From UBA1181 sp045113275 (GTDB taxonomy: Bacteria > Bacteroidota > Bacteroidia > Bacteroidales > Paludibacteraceae), in assembly GCA_045113275.1 (NCBI GenBank), contig JBGUIU010000058.1, positions 62,001 to 126,000 on the forward strand: a DNA stretch of 64,000 bases, written 5' to 3'. Numbering within the stretch: the stretch's first letter is position 1; every line of letters begins with the position of its first letter. Shown piece by piece: positions 13,201 through 22,000 of this stretch. The notes below the pieces were generated by a model. It did not search any database. It saw only the letters and a list, made by a program, of their open reading frames with translations, and was not told the DNA's origin. Made by a program: the position numbers and the translations under genes.

Positions 13201-16017
13201 ACTCCTTTCTTCTTGAGGGAACACATTTTCAATGTTATCGTTGCTTATTGTTACAGAGTATGGGATTCCGAATATGTTTGTATCAGACTTTCTTATTAAG
13301 GAATTTATGCTATTTTGCAATTTTTCGCTCGCATTCAATTCCAATGAATTGCTTTTTTTGTCGAGTTTAGTGTATCCCTTCAAATCCCAATTCGATATAT
13401 CATTCCTTGACGTTGGTTTTTTGAATTCATATCTGTATCCTATAACCTTTGTCGTTATATTCCTTTCATCAAAAGGATGACCAAGTTCATTTATGAAGTT
13501 CGACAACATTCTCTTGTAAAGAGACAATTGCTTTATCGTCGCACCTGATTTCATGTCAGCATCATCCTTGTATGCATCATAAGATTTCCTATTGCTACAT
13601 TTATAGTCGTATAGGACAACTGACTTGATTTTGTTCTTATCCTTCCTTACAACAACGAGATCAATTATTCCGTTCAGATCATATCTTGTTTCATTAACAC
13701 CATTCTTTTCAACAGCATTTGATCTTATAAATAGCTCCGGAACGATGGAATATCCATCCTTCAATTTGTATGTATTGCCATCCTTCTCTACGAAACCTTC
13801 CGAAATAAAATCAGACAATACGTCATTTATTGTTTTTCTGATTATATTTTCTTCTTCGTTATCGTTACTGAAGCTTATCTTACAAGATTCATCTGTTTCA
13901 TCTTTATATTTTCCCCATTCGGGTGATTTTCTTAATTTTCTTGGCAAATTCTCATTGTTACTTTCGTCAATGTCGCTTTCGTTAATCTTACCTTTTTCGC
14001 TTAAATTCCTAGCTACATTCTCGGCTATGAAATGAAACATTAATCCGCTTCTCCTTTGCACTTCAAGGCGTTGTGTTATATGCTTCGTGATTTCATTGCT
14101 GGCTTTATCCTTCTTAGCCGTATCATCGCTTCTGTAGTCTTTAATCACATTATCGTCAATTAGAGACAACTCCTCTCTTCCATCGTATTTGTTTTGTGTT
14201 ATAGCAGTCTTTATCCCTGCGATAAAATTCTTTACATTAAACTCCTGGGTATTTCCGAATGCATGTCCTATAAATTTTGTTACACCCTCCATGATGGAAG
14301 CCTTATTCAAAGGATTATCTTTTTTTATGTTTTCGATAAAATTATCCCTTGTTATGCCTTTATCATAGATTCTTTTTGTAACCTTGCATTTTACTTCCTC
14401 ATTCGTAGCAGCTGTTATCGTAAGTATGCAAAGTCCGTCTTCCACAGGGTAAAATATTCTTACGCCATTCTGCGGTTGAATAGGATCAAGATACAAATTC
14501 TTGTCTTTAAGAATGTCAATCAGCCTATTAGGATTCATATTTAACCTTCTTGTCAAAGTTGCCTGCATCGAATCCCTATAGTCAAATGGATTGCTTATAT
14601 GATTAAGAAAGGCTCCTGTTGTTGCTGAACTTATGTCAGCCGATATGTATCCCATATAATCTATATTGGATATTGTCGAGCATATATCATCGTACGCAGT
14701 GAACGACACATTCTTGCTCAGCTGTATTTTTATGTTACTAAGAATCTCACCGTTAAGTCTGAATGCTCTAAATATTGCTATCTGTGATTCATTCGTTATT
14801 CCGACACTGGATGGGTCATCAGTTAACAATATTCTTTTTATCCAATAAGAAGGATTAGAAAGCATATTTGCTGATAATTCACCCAAAGTTATTTCTTTTT
14901 CTTGACCTTGTTCATCTTTGTATGAAAAGAACCCGTCCGGAGATTCGTTCATGTATTGTTTTATTGTGGTCCACACATTAATGAATTCAGGCATTGTTAT
15001 GTCTTTTTCATAGTCAATGCCGTAATACTTGGCCTTCATAAAATTAGTTATGAAGAATTCGACGAAATTATTCACCTGCTCCATAACCCTGTCGCCTGTG
15101 TTATCATCGTTAAATCCTTTTCTTCTTAAATTATTCGTAAGTCCGAAATGATATTTCCTGTCAAGACCAGACTTACTATTTTTACCGTATTTTATGAATG
15201 TTATTCCGCATGACTCAAGGATGCCGTCGAATGAAAACAATGTAGCAAGATTTTTTTTCGTCAGTTCAGAATCAAACTTATCCCTATTTTTTATTGTGTA
15301 TAGTTTGACTAGTCTATACATGTACAAGTTGCTTGATAAAAGTTGTTTGTCTGACATCGTATCTATTTCAGTTTTTTGAGAATCAGTCAGATCGCAGTGA
15401 CTCTTCAGCAATTCGCGTGCAAGTCTTGCTTTCTCTTTCGTTATGAAATAATCGAAAGTGAAAATTCTCTTATAGTTGTCGTTGCAATAAGAACGTATAT
15501 CAGAAGTGCTGGAAACTTTAAAATCTTCGTCAAATTGTTCATAGTCAAAATCACCATTGACTGTGTACTTACTTATGAGTTCGTTAATGTTATCTACTAT
15601 ATACTCATTACTATATATTCTTCTGAAGATTGTTCCTATGAAATCCTTCGTTTCTTTTATAAGCTCATCATATTGACTTCCCTGAACAAATTGCTGTGCA
15701 TATTCGCTGGTGAATATGTTATTTTCTTCTTTCGTGTAATTCGGATCGGAATACAATGATTTGTCGACTGAAAACATTGATTCATCATAACCATTCTCCC
15801 TGACATAATTTATAATCTCTTTGTATGTATTAAAATCATGAGGAATTCCTTCCGTAGGATTTGCTACGGTAAATTCATCGTTTTCATCAAACTGCTTGAA
15901 TATAATATCAATAATTTTGTCATTGTTAACGACATCATTATCACTTATTATATCAATGATATTACTGAAATAATACGAATCATTGACTTCATTTTCTTTA
16001 AAACCACATTCTTTCAT
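4255..16017 (-). CDS. Giant virion RNA polymerase (DFDID motif) with N-terminal RecB-type nuclease domain, crAss-like
   Basis: This is a 3,920-aa uninterrupted ORF that starts 17 bases after the preceding giant. The segment LLHGSDFDID at residues ~2736-2745 matches the metal-binding catalytic motif of crAss-like virion RNA polymerases, the single-chain double-psi beta-barrel enzymes related to YonO and QDE-1 and characterised in phage phi14:2. That enzyme is packaged and transcribes early genes after injection. Far upstream is a RecB-like PD-(D/E)XK set: GLMFHFIAE, a PE pair, GIIDL with Asp about 786, LYDYK with Asp about 804 and Lys about 806, then QLSLY. A segment of about 110 residues occurs twice (residues ~1856-1970 and ~3200-3312). 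The protein is much longer than the phi14:2 enzyme, so it is probably multifunctional. The polymerase call is firm; nuclease activity is inferred from motifs. Confidence 0.85.
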   Translation of the reverse strand: MKECGFKENEVNDSYYFSNIIDIISDNDVVNNDKIIDIIFKQFDENDEFTVANPTEGIPHDFNTYKEIINYVRENGYDESMFSVDKSLYSDPNYTKEENNIFTSEYAQQFVQGSQYDELIKETKDFIGTIFRRIYSNEYIVDNINELISKYTVNGDFDYEQFDEDFKVSSTSDIRSYCNDNYKRIFTFDYFITKEKARLARELLKSHCDLTDSQKTEIDTMSDKQLLSSNLYMYRLVKLYTIKNRDKFDSELTKKNLATLFSFDGILESCGITFIKYGKNSKSGLDRKYHFGLTNNLRRKGFNDDNTGDRVMEQVNNFVEFFITNFMKAKYYGIDYEKDITMPEFINVWTTIKQYMNESPDGFFSYKDEQGQEKEITLGELSANMLSNPSYWIKRILLTDDPSSVGITNESQIAIFRAFRLNGEILSNIKIQLSKNVSFTAYDDICSTISNIDYMGYISADISSATTGAFLNHISNPFDYRDSMQATLTRRLNMNPNRLIDILKDKNLYLDPIQPQNGVRIFYPVEDGLCILTITAATNEEVKCKVTKRIYDKGITRDNFIENIKKDNPLNKASIMEGVTKFIGHAFGNTQEFNVKNFIAGIKTAITQNKYDGREELSLIDDNVIKDYRSDDTAKKDKASNEITKHITQRLEVQRRSGLMFHFIAENVARNLSEKGKINESDIDESNNENLPRKLRKSPEWGKYKDETDESCKISFSNDNEEENIIRKTINDVLSDFISEGFVEKDGNTYKLKDGYSIVPELFIRSNAVEKNGVNETRYDLNGIIDLVVVRKDKNKIKSVVLYDYKCSNRKSYDAYKDDADMKSGATIKQLSLYKRMLSNFINELGHPFDERNITTKVIGYRYEFKKPTSRNDISNWDLKGYTKLDKKSNSLELNASEKLQNSINSLIRKSDTNIFGIPYSVTISNDNIENVFPQEERSSGDYERDIVTDSNNYKEDYIILYKLASAIYGLSNNGSSDKNMIDLIEMFMSENGNKTLIEFANPALQSLLVYNKTVNRSADNAVFTIRKLCGDGYVKNLDPKSVMKISALPVGKKNMAYYSDCMAIKNVLDAINGHTKVYNKSYSKKNIFSQKTSSWISSAKAHYFSETKDGAETVLNRIGMFRHNISREYSRYLELNGRNGVKEVSKMSRSDLFNLFYIRSLIRGRNQSEIECFVPNAQADKVEIPCVIINGDEAYASAKKAGKMIGSINEIVNSVDGENGINSELLRRLNETTEKLNIDLNDELFNDIRFETVQYDRKAVFMGEPIFKDGSNVYDMYRLYSKKAADIYSIAERVETIAYYSYQLNNIYSDYEALSAYHGYDVMKDYFDQKDDEHLLQLVKQYNEDPHLERRISQLNEDIMYFESIGDKKNADKMRITLNDMKGYFGVSENESGLSKRNKRLQFIPDVHYGKGFDYAREYLSIMLNQDRYDQFKKEQMIISVNNLLNDNVRINSKSLGNIVRDTEKKTETQKSLRRFFDFFFYSGGRGNAWSRGSDINTDFVLFNMNIKSGKNNEINIPVFSSDDLTYYAPVLNGKRVKLDENVSIGKQSNDNVYFNGFEKETVIYGSKWNLREFVIYKLKSADKDFNGDFSVEYELHPALKFLNAKQSYLENGFRLSVNGGITQFGKSIKKAPVRLSKDELGNFHFVLEGCIGTESKRNTKNSAPSFVFRHINEYSVPTVNDKVVANVSVIPDSEFGMALPFGDEYNIKTTDGVMFVDPVYFESLKVSSMSNATNNDVIKPYFSLRDRHTGTTGAVKCSGQNISYDKIVDSDGFMRLYKKMNSTISFKDAIEDTMMKEGEEYSEYDYEKFNKSLASSIRKNWKMQRYFPDNDINAFNRTGNRYLEVMNCEYIDSKVDIPDSIYGKVEEMLMTIIGPENFKKEFNEIKGNNNFESKYVVERILFESTRNSNNRREKILDEIKKMSSDDENNEIEAYGQLYDNIIKSRVSNVFDITWGYKKDSNGKELFNDNTNIVTETRVINNPYDLFMAFGGTMMFDKRQRNNNVFFNMNEVLSEVKYAKLAIIHMANVVSSTKFGISNQNSKKTLNYDDKYKNGQSLSDVVDDFILKMGGIGINLDKELSVENFQMKKNGIIDAINRYEGTGDKTELLNLTEDIANQCDDYNKYYKLNYSQYDTEQFGIQGDYSDYTMAGESKSSLATQPTYLSGGTGAIAKLSKELRESISYMIGTYIDKLYAKYPDIIGQSAKGKSFEDFKLEVLKDVAAFVWNGISKGVQETEFESILKDKFVNGMLSGTPEENKETVKSIMAETTSEVWAMVRDVASMIERNGVKLKMSGDMDVLNVSHDYVKIHGWKRKSKWGIEYDKEIESAQNALLEKVRNGEQLSYEEAKCVHHSPCDVYIGEIYYVIGTGETGEMIETSVTINNIDDYHKFVRDVESNQYGKDVKIVDNIVVGRNLRYDNYIFSDSEGKRYGIWDFRSSYMMYEYLRDGHQTTDDELAIMRDYLIRRPDIIIDRDANIDVVRKRMQDAVQNDISSIMTEGAEVEIMEYNEETMGMSPKTVTLSGIYDYKPCECIMPEYYKKVFDKLLAANNIKSLRMLNIDVEAGEIVCMTSDGQTFIVSTNEESKYNTYNDDLLEVIGETSTKHFKTVIDHLDSNDEETEREVNVPVICIGKDDKEGFIKMLRDTGIVNADISESFDEGAFGFNKEELNESINSTIEENTNKLSNRIGISKEILRYIFCSRTPAQSKQSGMQMYVVDYMDNNYNNVYVSSLQLLLHGSDFDIDKITMYLFELNKKTGKIMLWSDFSNYDSVENVKESMKLPLPKKISLSFDDFKSAMIVSSQKVGKWKESFIKVKDLIEDKDMPSGEESDMENWKTKFDTKAKLNALTNFIYDVREDNEVFRCEMSEDVNLANIAASLYYSFNLNHDIKKEEYQTFFVHRIQTIYSHPQVYHEVHTPVDIYGSVKRLNDENKANRNNAGSGPGCMGVTLENIQRAQEGAGTIGYAATASKVLHAFMNVLNDFSTKDATKEEIKNFFKNTNFNVKINGKNYRNIIGAVKIALSPDMIGFIDERYRNEVAGVFESLERNQKDNADVLFAIMKVASRLDSDELNEYKNKMIEAIKKYIESKYGYGATDDDLESIITNKHWDSYEGLNIISELITAAVDNAKDQVLCNINGGKNFLSLYVAGVALGIDFKELSNILMSDVAKNISQIMQGNFFENIEEMRFVNIINNADKNKVDVPLKILDGVENILKTIIGLSNFNIEYNEIKGDKNLDRQYIVGRILFERTHHSNSKRKEILEEINKMSSDDESNKNEVYKKIAYGQLYDDIINTHRISDIKNSDKKSFNDIKILAEMSNEMSSFSSFANLRSIKKTAQDILAQMNSWSNIFMNQVKNIDFKNKLTAINKEMSKGHNGRYVKEGTVDVEMLVLDEEYLNDLIKLQGDKKTFINPLYLLRYNSDYWASFKAQVLAMIASKTLSNTFRISDVFASAAIDRIGKGQVKDVYAKAGKFIISKVMNDYLYDIGRIEIDGSLINMDPDTGEMLSLSNIQVPVSLGSNYGNLLFVQTVEYILDTYTTEGLITVNEKGEIRTDNSEQSLKEYLYRTSNKSMYMDMGFSCYRLNDACYDSKSEQNLENMRMAFAKIQNVKVPIKMGDKYMTFGQMMSLYNSVMYLNDGERSFRPMLRDYPYYMRMSEDYSKFSDNFDYDRFSKDEKAIDLFVEMCIPIFRNVNKAVDYKGKILYIQTSKMDMGKTPERYERRAVEQTGNYGYEYDDSIDMSWADNDNQNDINEYNNEDFDNSIVDDINDFQYDENVLGKYENRWERKYNTLSLHYNAFSSVPVSNAPELTKNGRFNIGVNNNTQAGRYFKDKESGLEISFGKNGYLNGIAVPEADGTYSRIIFEGDGSFDYNDKNYNFDEYLKKKDLKIQVRYSLSDGIVPDVDSIMAQLKDMLNIGKC
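6085..6420 (-). repeat. Internal repeat copy B inside the RNA polymerase gene
   Basis: This codes for residues ~3200-3312 of the polymerase. It aligns in frame with copy A at 10108-10452: both begin K-V-D-[IV]-P, share TIIG, NEIKG, RILFE and KMSSDDE, then AYGQLYD followed by a basic/Ser region ending in FND. The DNA also aligns, for example cgtacaactgacc(a/g)taagc appears in both. This copy has a few extra residues before AYGQLYD. Confidence 0.85.
10108..10452 (-). repeat. Internal repeat copy A inside the RNA polymerase gene
   Basis: This codes for residues ~1856-1970 of the polymerase and matches copy B about 4 kb away in the same frame and orientation. Shared blocks are TIIG, NEIKG, RILFE, KMSSDDE and AYGQLYD. 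It lies before the DFDID region, whereas copy B lies after it. It shows no intein splice-junction residues, no stop codons and no endonuclease motif that I recognise. Confidence 0.85.
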
Positions 16018-16033
16018 GTTATATATGTTTTAA

Positions 16034-19000
16034 TTATATCATTTTACAATTATTCTTGTTTGATGGATCATAATTATTAATGAACGAAGATAATATATCT
16101 TTATTTGGGTTTAATCTTTTTTTGCTTCTTACCCATATTTTAATTTCTTTTTTTTCTGTTTTTTTGTATAAAGATTCTAACGTTTTATATAAATCATTAA
16201 ATGACACCTCTTGTTTTCCCTCATTTCCATATTCAATTATAAAACGTATATCTTTATTATTATATTTTTTATTTTCATTTTCAAAATTCTGTTTAATATT
16301 TGATGATGCCACCTGTGGAACAATTCCATCCAAATATTCAATCAAACTCTTATATATGGATTTGTCATTTCCTCTATCCTCGAACACTTTTTTATGGAAC
16401 ATTGTAGAAAGACATTCCCTTTCATTCCTTTGCGCTTCATCTATCTGTTTGTCATCATCAACATTTTTGAATGAATTTATGAATGACACAGCCTTTGCTT
16501 TTATTTGATTTAGCGAATCGTCGTTAAGATTATTCATTTCATACGCATGAACCATCTCATGTACAATCTTATACATCTGAAGTAATGCCGTCCCTTCGTC
16601 TATACCATACGTGTCATCGAAACTAAACGTAATGATATTATTCTCAAACGAATCATACTTCTCGCCAAATTTAATAGTAATATTATAATTTTCAGAAAGT
16701 TTTTTCGATAATTTATTATACATGCCAGACAAAACATCCTTATATTCCGAAGATGAAACCAAAGGGCTTAATTGAGAGAAATATTTATCAACAACATCCT
16801 TATTACTCTTGAGTTCAATTACTTTTTTGCCGAAGCTATTATTGTCACATTGAGCCTCCAGACGATTAGCATCATTTTCAGAATATTCAATTCCGAATCT
16901 TGCTTCACTCATCATCTCAAATCCGCCCACATTCTTCAACTCAGAACATGTTGTGTTATCCATGTCAAACATATATGTCTCGTTATTATTTGCAAAAAGA
17001 TCTTTTATTATTTTGCATTTCGCGTATACTCCATTCTTTATGACATATACATATTCTTTCTTCTCATCGCAATATGCTTTATCTGAATTATTCATTACGA
17101 TGCGTCTATTATTGAATTTATATTGTGTAGCATTGCCATGCGCCTTCTCACTTTCAAGCATACTCAGATATTTCACTCTAATCTTAGGAGGTCTAATGGA
17201 TGTCAGTGTTCCAAAGCTTTTATATGAAGGAAGTTCCTCTAATTTTTTAACATCAATTCCAACATTACTTATGTATACCGCATTTGTCTCAGATCCCCTT
17301 TCCAACGGAACATTGATCCTCTTTTTGAACATCAGTCTATTAATAAGATCGATTGTAGCCTTTCTCTCTTTAGCATCACCAGATATCTTACCATACTGAA
17401 GATTAAACTGCGGATTTAACTTATTCTCATTTTCTTTTTTCAGAAATTCATTCATTGCTTTGCTATCGTTCACTCTCTTGGAATAACCTTCTATGAAGTG
17501 TACAAACCTAAATATACCTCCCTGTCTGTTTAATGACTTTTGTACCGTTGTTCCAGTATTCTCTTCTTCTATGATATTATCAACTCCTCCACTATAATTA
17601 AGAGTTTTTCCTTCAGATTTGAATACTCTTGACGGTTCAGTAATTCCTCTGTCTTTGAATATTTTGAATTCCTTCAGTGCCTTATTCGCAAGCGCTTTAG
17701 CTTTTTCTTTTACATTCGTTTCAGAACCTCCGATATATTCGTTATACAATGAATTGATCGTTTCCTCCTCTTTTTTGTCAAGATGATATTGTCCGTTCAA
17801 TAAATTATACAAATGATTGATTACGAATGCCAAAGCACATTGATTTCCATAATTCGTTCCATAGTCCGTGTCGTTGGAAGAATTCTTATTTATCTCAGTA
17901 AGAAAATCTTCCGTAGATATTGATGGAGGAACAACCAACATAGCGTTAATATTCTTAAATCTTTTGTCATTAGATAATAAGTTATCCAATGTCAACTGAT
18001 CTTTTCTGACATTCGGATCTGTGGAACAAGGAATTATAATAGAACCTTTCTGATACGTTATTCCACGTATTTCTTTTCTTTCCCTAAGAACTATCGGTTC
18101 GCCTATTACATACGGATATTCCTTCTTGAAAACCCTAATATCTTTAGGATCGAGTTTGTCTATAGTATATCTTTTTTTCTTACTTACCCTTGAGTTTTTA
18201 TCAATGGACTGATTCATATCTTTCATCATCTCCTTAATTTTTGACTTGGATATTGTGTAATAGATTCCTGCATTGAATCTTTCACTCGTCCAATTCTCCC
18301 AAGGTCTTTCAAAAGTACCTCCATTTTTGTAAAATTCCAATCTTCCAGCAAAATCATCATTGTTTCCCATGTTATAAGGTCTTCTCTGATAATAACTATC
18401 AAACACAAAAAGGAACTGACCGAGCTGTTCTTTGGTCATAGAGTTTCCTCCATACTTAAACTTTTGGAGAGTTTCAATAAGTTCATTCCTGAAACCATCT
18501 ATATCTTTAGGTACACCATTAGCCATGATTTCTCTCAGATGATTTCTACTTTCTTCAGCAAGAGGAGAGTCTCCTTGATCGCTTTGTGTTATAAGTCTCG
18601 CAGCGAGCAATGCCGGTGTCGGAGTTGGAGCCATCATGACATCAATATGCTCGCCATTTTTAATGTGTATCCTGCATGCTATTCCGCTTGATCCAATATT
18701 GGCATATTTATATGTATCACGGTTTTCAATATAAAAATCCAATCTATCTTCATCTTTCAGTTCGTTTATAGTGTTGTCAGACTGCCTGTACACATATTCG
18801 AATCTGTCCACATCTATACCGTTGCTTATCAGCAGATGCATCGCTTTGTCGGCATTGTTATTCAATATGTTATTCTTTACATCACTGATGATTCTGTCTA
18901 TATCTTCAGGACTCAAAACACTATTTTTAAATGCCATTTTTAATCCATAAATATCGTAAAGCCTTAAAGGACATGAATCTTCTATGTCCAAAGCTTTGTA

Positions 19001-22000
19001 ACGTTTAAGAATTTTGTCCATTATTTTCCAATTCTCATCAGACGGATAATCCGTAATCTGACTCACATTGTATTGGTCTGGTTTATCAGCGTCTATGCTG
19101 TCTACTTGCGCGAAATCAAACAGATTGTTGGTTCCAGCCCATGACGCTGTCGCTGTTGTTACATCATACAACGTATTGGTTCTTTCTTGTGACCCCTCAT
19201 TGCCTGAGTTGGCAGGACTGATTGGTGCACCTGACAATGCCTGAGAATAAGCTATATGCCTTCTCTTGTTAGCAGCCTTTCTTGAATCAGATATTCTTGT
19301 GTTTATGATATCATCATAAGACCTTTCGTCCCTTATATTGTATATTGACCTGTTTTCAGGGACAGGATTGGAGAAATCAAAGCATTCGTAATCATTACCA
19401 TTAACATCATGATATGTTATATTTCTCGACATACCTGGTTGAATGAATACAGTTCCTCTTTTTCCTCTTGTTATGCATGTATTCAGCCTTCTTCCGAATG
19501 AACCGACATCTGATGTTGTTTGGTTCATTGCTATGTAGAAATCAGCTTCGGTACCTTGTGAATTTGATATGTCCGTAACCTCAAACATATTATTGAACTC
19601 AGTATCGTTCAATCCGAACACTCTCTTCACTTCATCTTTAAGAAGAGTCGAAAATGCTTTGTTTTCAGCTATTATTATCTTTGAATTCGTTCCTCTCTTA
19701 AGATTTATATCCTTCTGCCTCTCAATCATCGCACTGATGTTGCTGACCAACTCAGGATCTTCATCCAATTTAAACCTTGCAGGCGAATTGCTTGATGCAT
19801 AGAAGTAATCTCCTGAAAACGACTTGCCGTCATCGCTTCTATAATAATGCATGGCTGTTCTAATTGCATTTTCACCTTTCAAGACTTCATTTATCATTTT
19901 TGAATTATCTGAAGAGATGGAACCTTCATTGGATTCTATGAAGCCAGACACCTTCAAAAGCTTATTCGCATACGTTGACACGTTTCTGTTATTAACTCTC
20001 TTTTGAATGGTTTCAGCCCTCATCGGAAGATTCATTTTTGCGGCATGCCAGTATGTGTATGGTGATATTTGGAAACTGTAATATTCATTATCAGGATGAA
20101 TCCCAACAACGGTGTTTTGAGCAACATCTCCCAACATTATTATTTTTGCATTAGGAGACATTTTGACAAACGTGTTCATGTCGACATCATTCATCAGCGT
20201 GAATTCGTCTATAAACATAATTAGCTCTCTATCGTCATCAGAATTACTGGTTTTGTAAGTGTAACGTCCGGAATCATCCTTTACTATTCCATCTTCGATA
20301 TATCTTACGCTTGATTCTGAATCTATATAAGTTTCGCTGTTAACCTTTCCATTTAATACAGGCAATCCTTGAATTTTACCGATATGTTTCTTTTGATCAT
20401 CGAAATGATCTTTAGTATACTCTTTTCCAACTAATTTCTCCAATTTGTCATTCTTGGAATAACAATTGTCATCATCAATACCGCCTATGATTCCTCCGAT
20501 TTTATCTTTGGCTTTGATAGCATTTCCCTTGTTAACGTGAATATATTCTATATCAAGGTCAACTGAATCTTTCTTTTTCTCCGATACTATGATATCGTCA
20601 ACTAGCTTTAACAGATATGTTGACTTGCCTGTTCCTGCAGCTCCTAATTGCATGAACACATTTGAAAATCTCGGATATATATCAAGACTATCACAACATT
20701 CGCTGTAATGTCTGATTAAACTCTCAAACTCATCTTTCGTCCTGTCATAGCTGTTGTCACTAGCAGCTTCAAGTATTACATCACAAAAATTATTATCGCT
20801 AATTCCTTCGTTCAAATGGTTATTGATATCATCTGTTATTCCCAATGACTTTCTTATCTCTTCATTATCTTCAAATTGAGGTTGAACCTCCTTTAATATT
20901 CCGATGACATCAGAAATCTTTGAATCCGCAGTTATTCCTTTTTCCTTGAATTTGGATATTATCTTGTCTATTGCAGAATAAGATAATTCCATCCTTACCG
21001 AATCAATAGCTATGCTCTGCCATGTATCGGCGTTATCATCAGCAAGAAACGCAGACATGGCATACGCAGATTCCTCCTGGCTTGACAATGCTATGAAGTT
21101 CGGATCAGCTTGGGACAGTCTGTCTTCGGCAGCCGATAACCTCTCATAAAACACCTTCGGATCCATCACGATTCTCGGAACCATGAAAGCAAGCAACTGC
21201 TGTCCGCTGAGAGTGCTGTTTTCTCCTATCACGAACTCTTCATTGCTGTTTATCCTCTTTTGTATTTCCTTAAGGTCATCGCTAGCATTCTCAACCCTGT
21301 CGTTTATTATTGATCCCAATATGAGAGCCTTATCCGAAGCGCTTAATTTTTTCACGCTATCATCATTGAACACATCATAAATGGCCTGTTCTACCTTCAT
21401 CCATCCAGACATATATGTAGCGAACAAATCATCCGTCATGCTATCCTTTCCATCAATCTTCACGGATGACTCAATATCTTCAAGCTGCTTTATGATCTTA
21501 TCAAGGTCGATATTGAATTTCTTCATGATATTCGAGTTCTTGGCTCTGTTCATGCAGAATTTCATGAAAGCACACATATCAGACCTGTATCTGTACATGT
21601 TCCACATCTCTTCAGTGTAACGTCCTTCGTTCATGCTGTCGTATGAATTCAACGCCACATCTATCTTGATGCCTATATTATCAAGCTCACTATACATCCT
21701 AATCACGTCTCCGTAATCAAGAACAGCATACGTTTCAGACTCGCTTCCCATTCCATTAAGGAACTCCGTGAAACTGATAGGATTATATGATGACGTTGCG
21801 ACACCGTGCTTTCCGGTAAGCTTCACAACTTGTCTTACACACACAAGAGCATCTTTCAGATTCTTTAGAGCCTTGATCTCATCGTCACTGAATTCAACCA
21901 TCTCAGTCACGTTGAAGTCATTTATTTTCTTGACTTTCTCTATCAATCCTTTGACATCAATGCCATTTACGTCGGATCCTATCGTCCTCGCAACAGCCTC

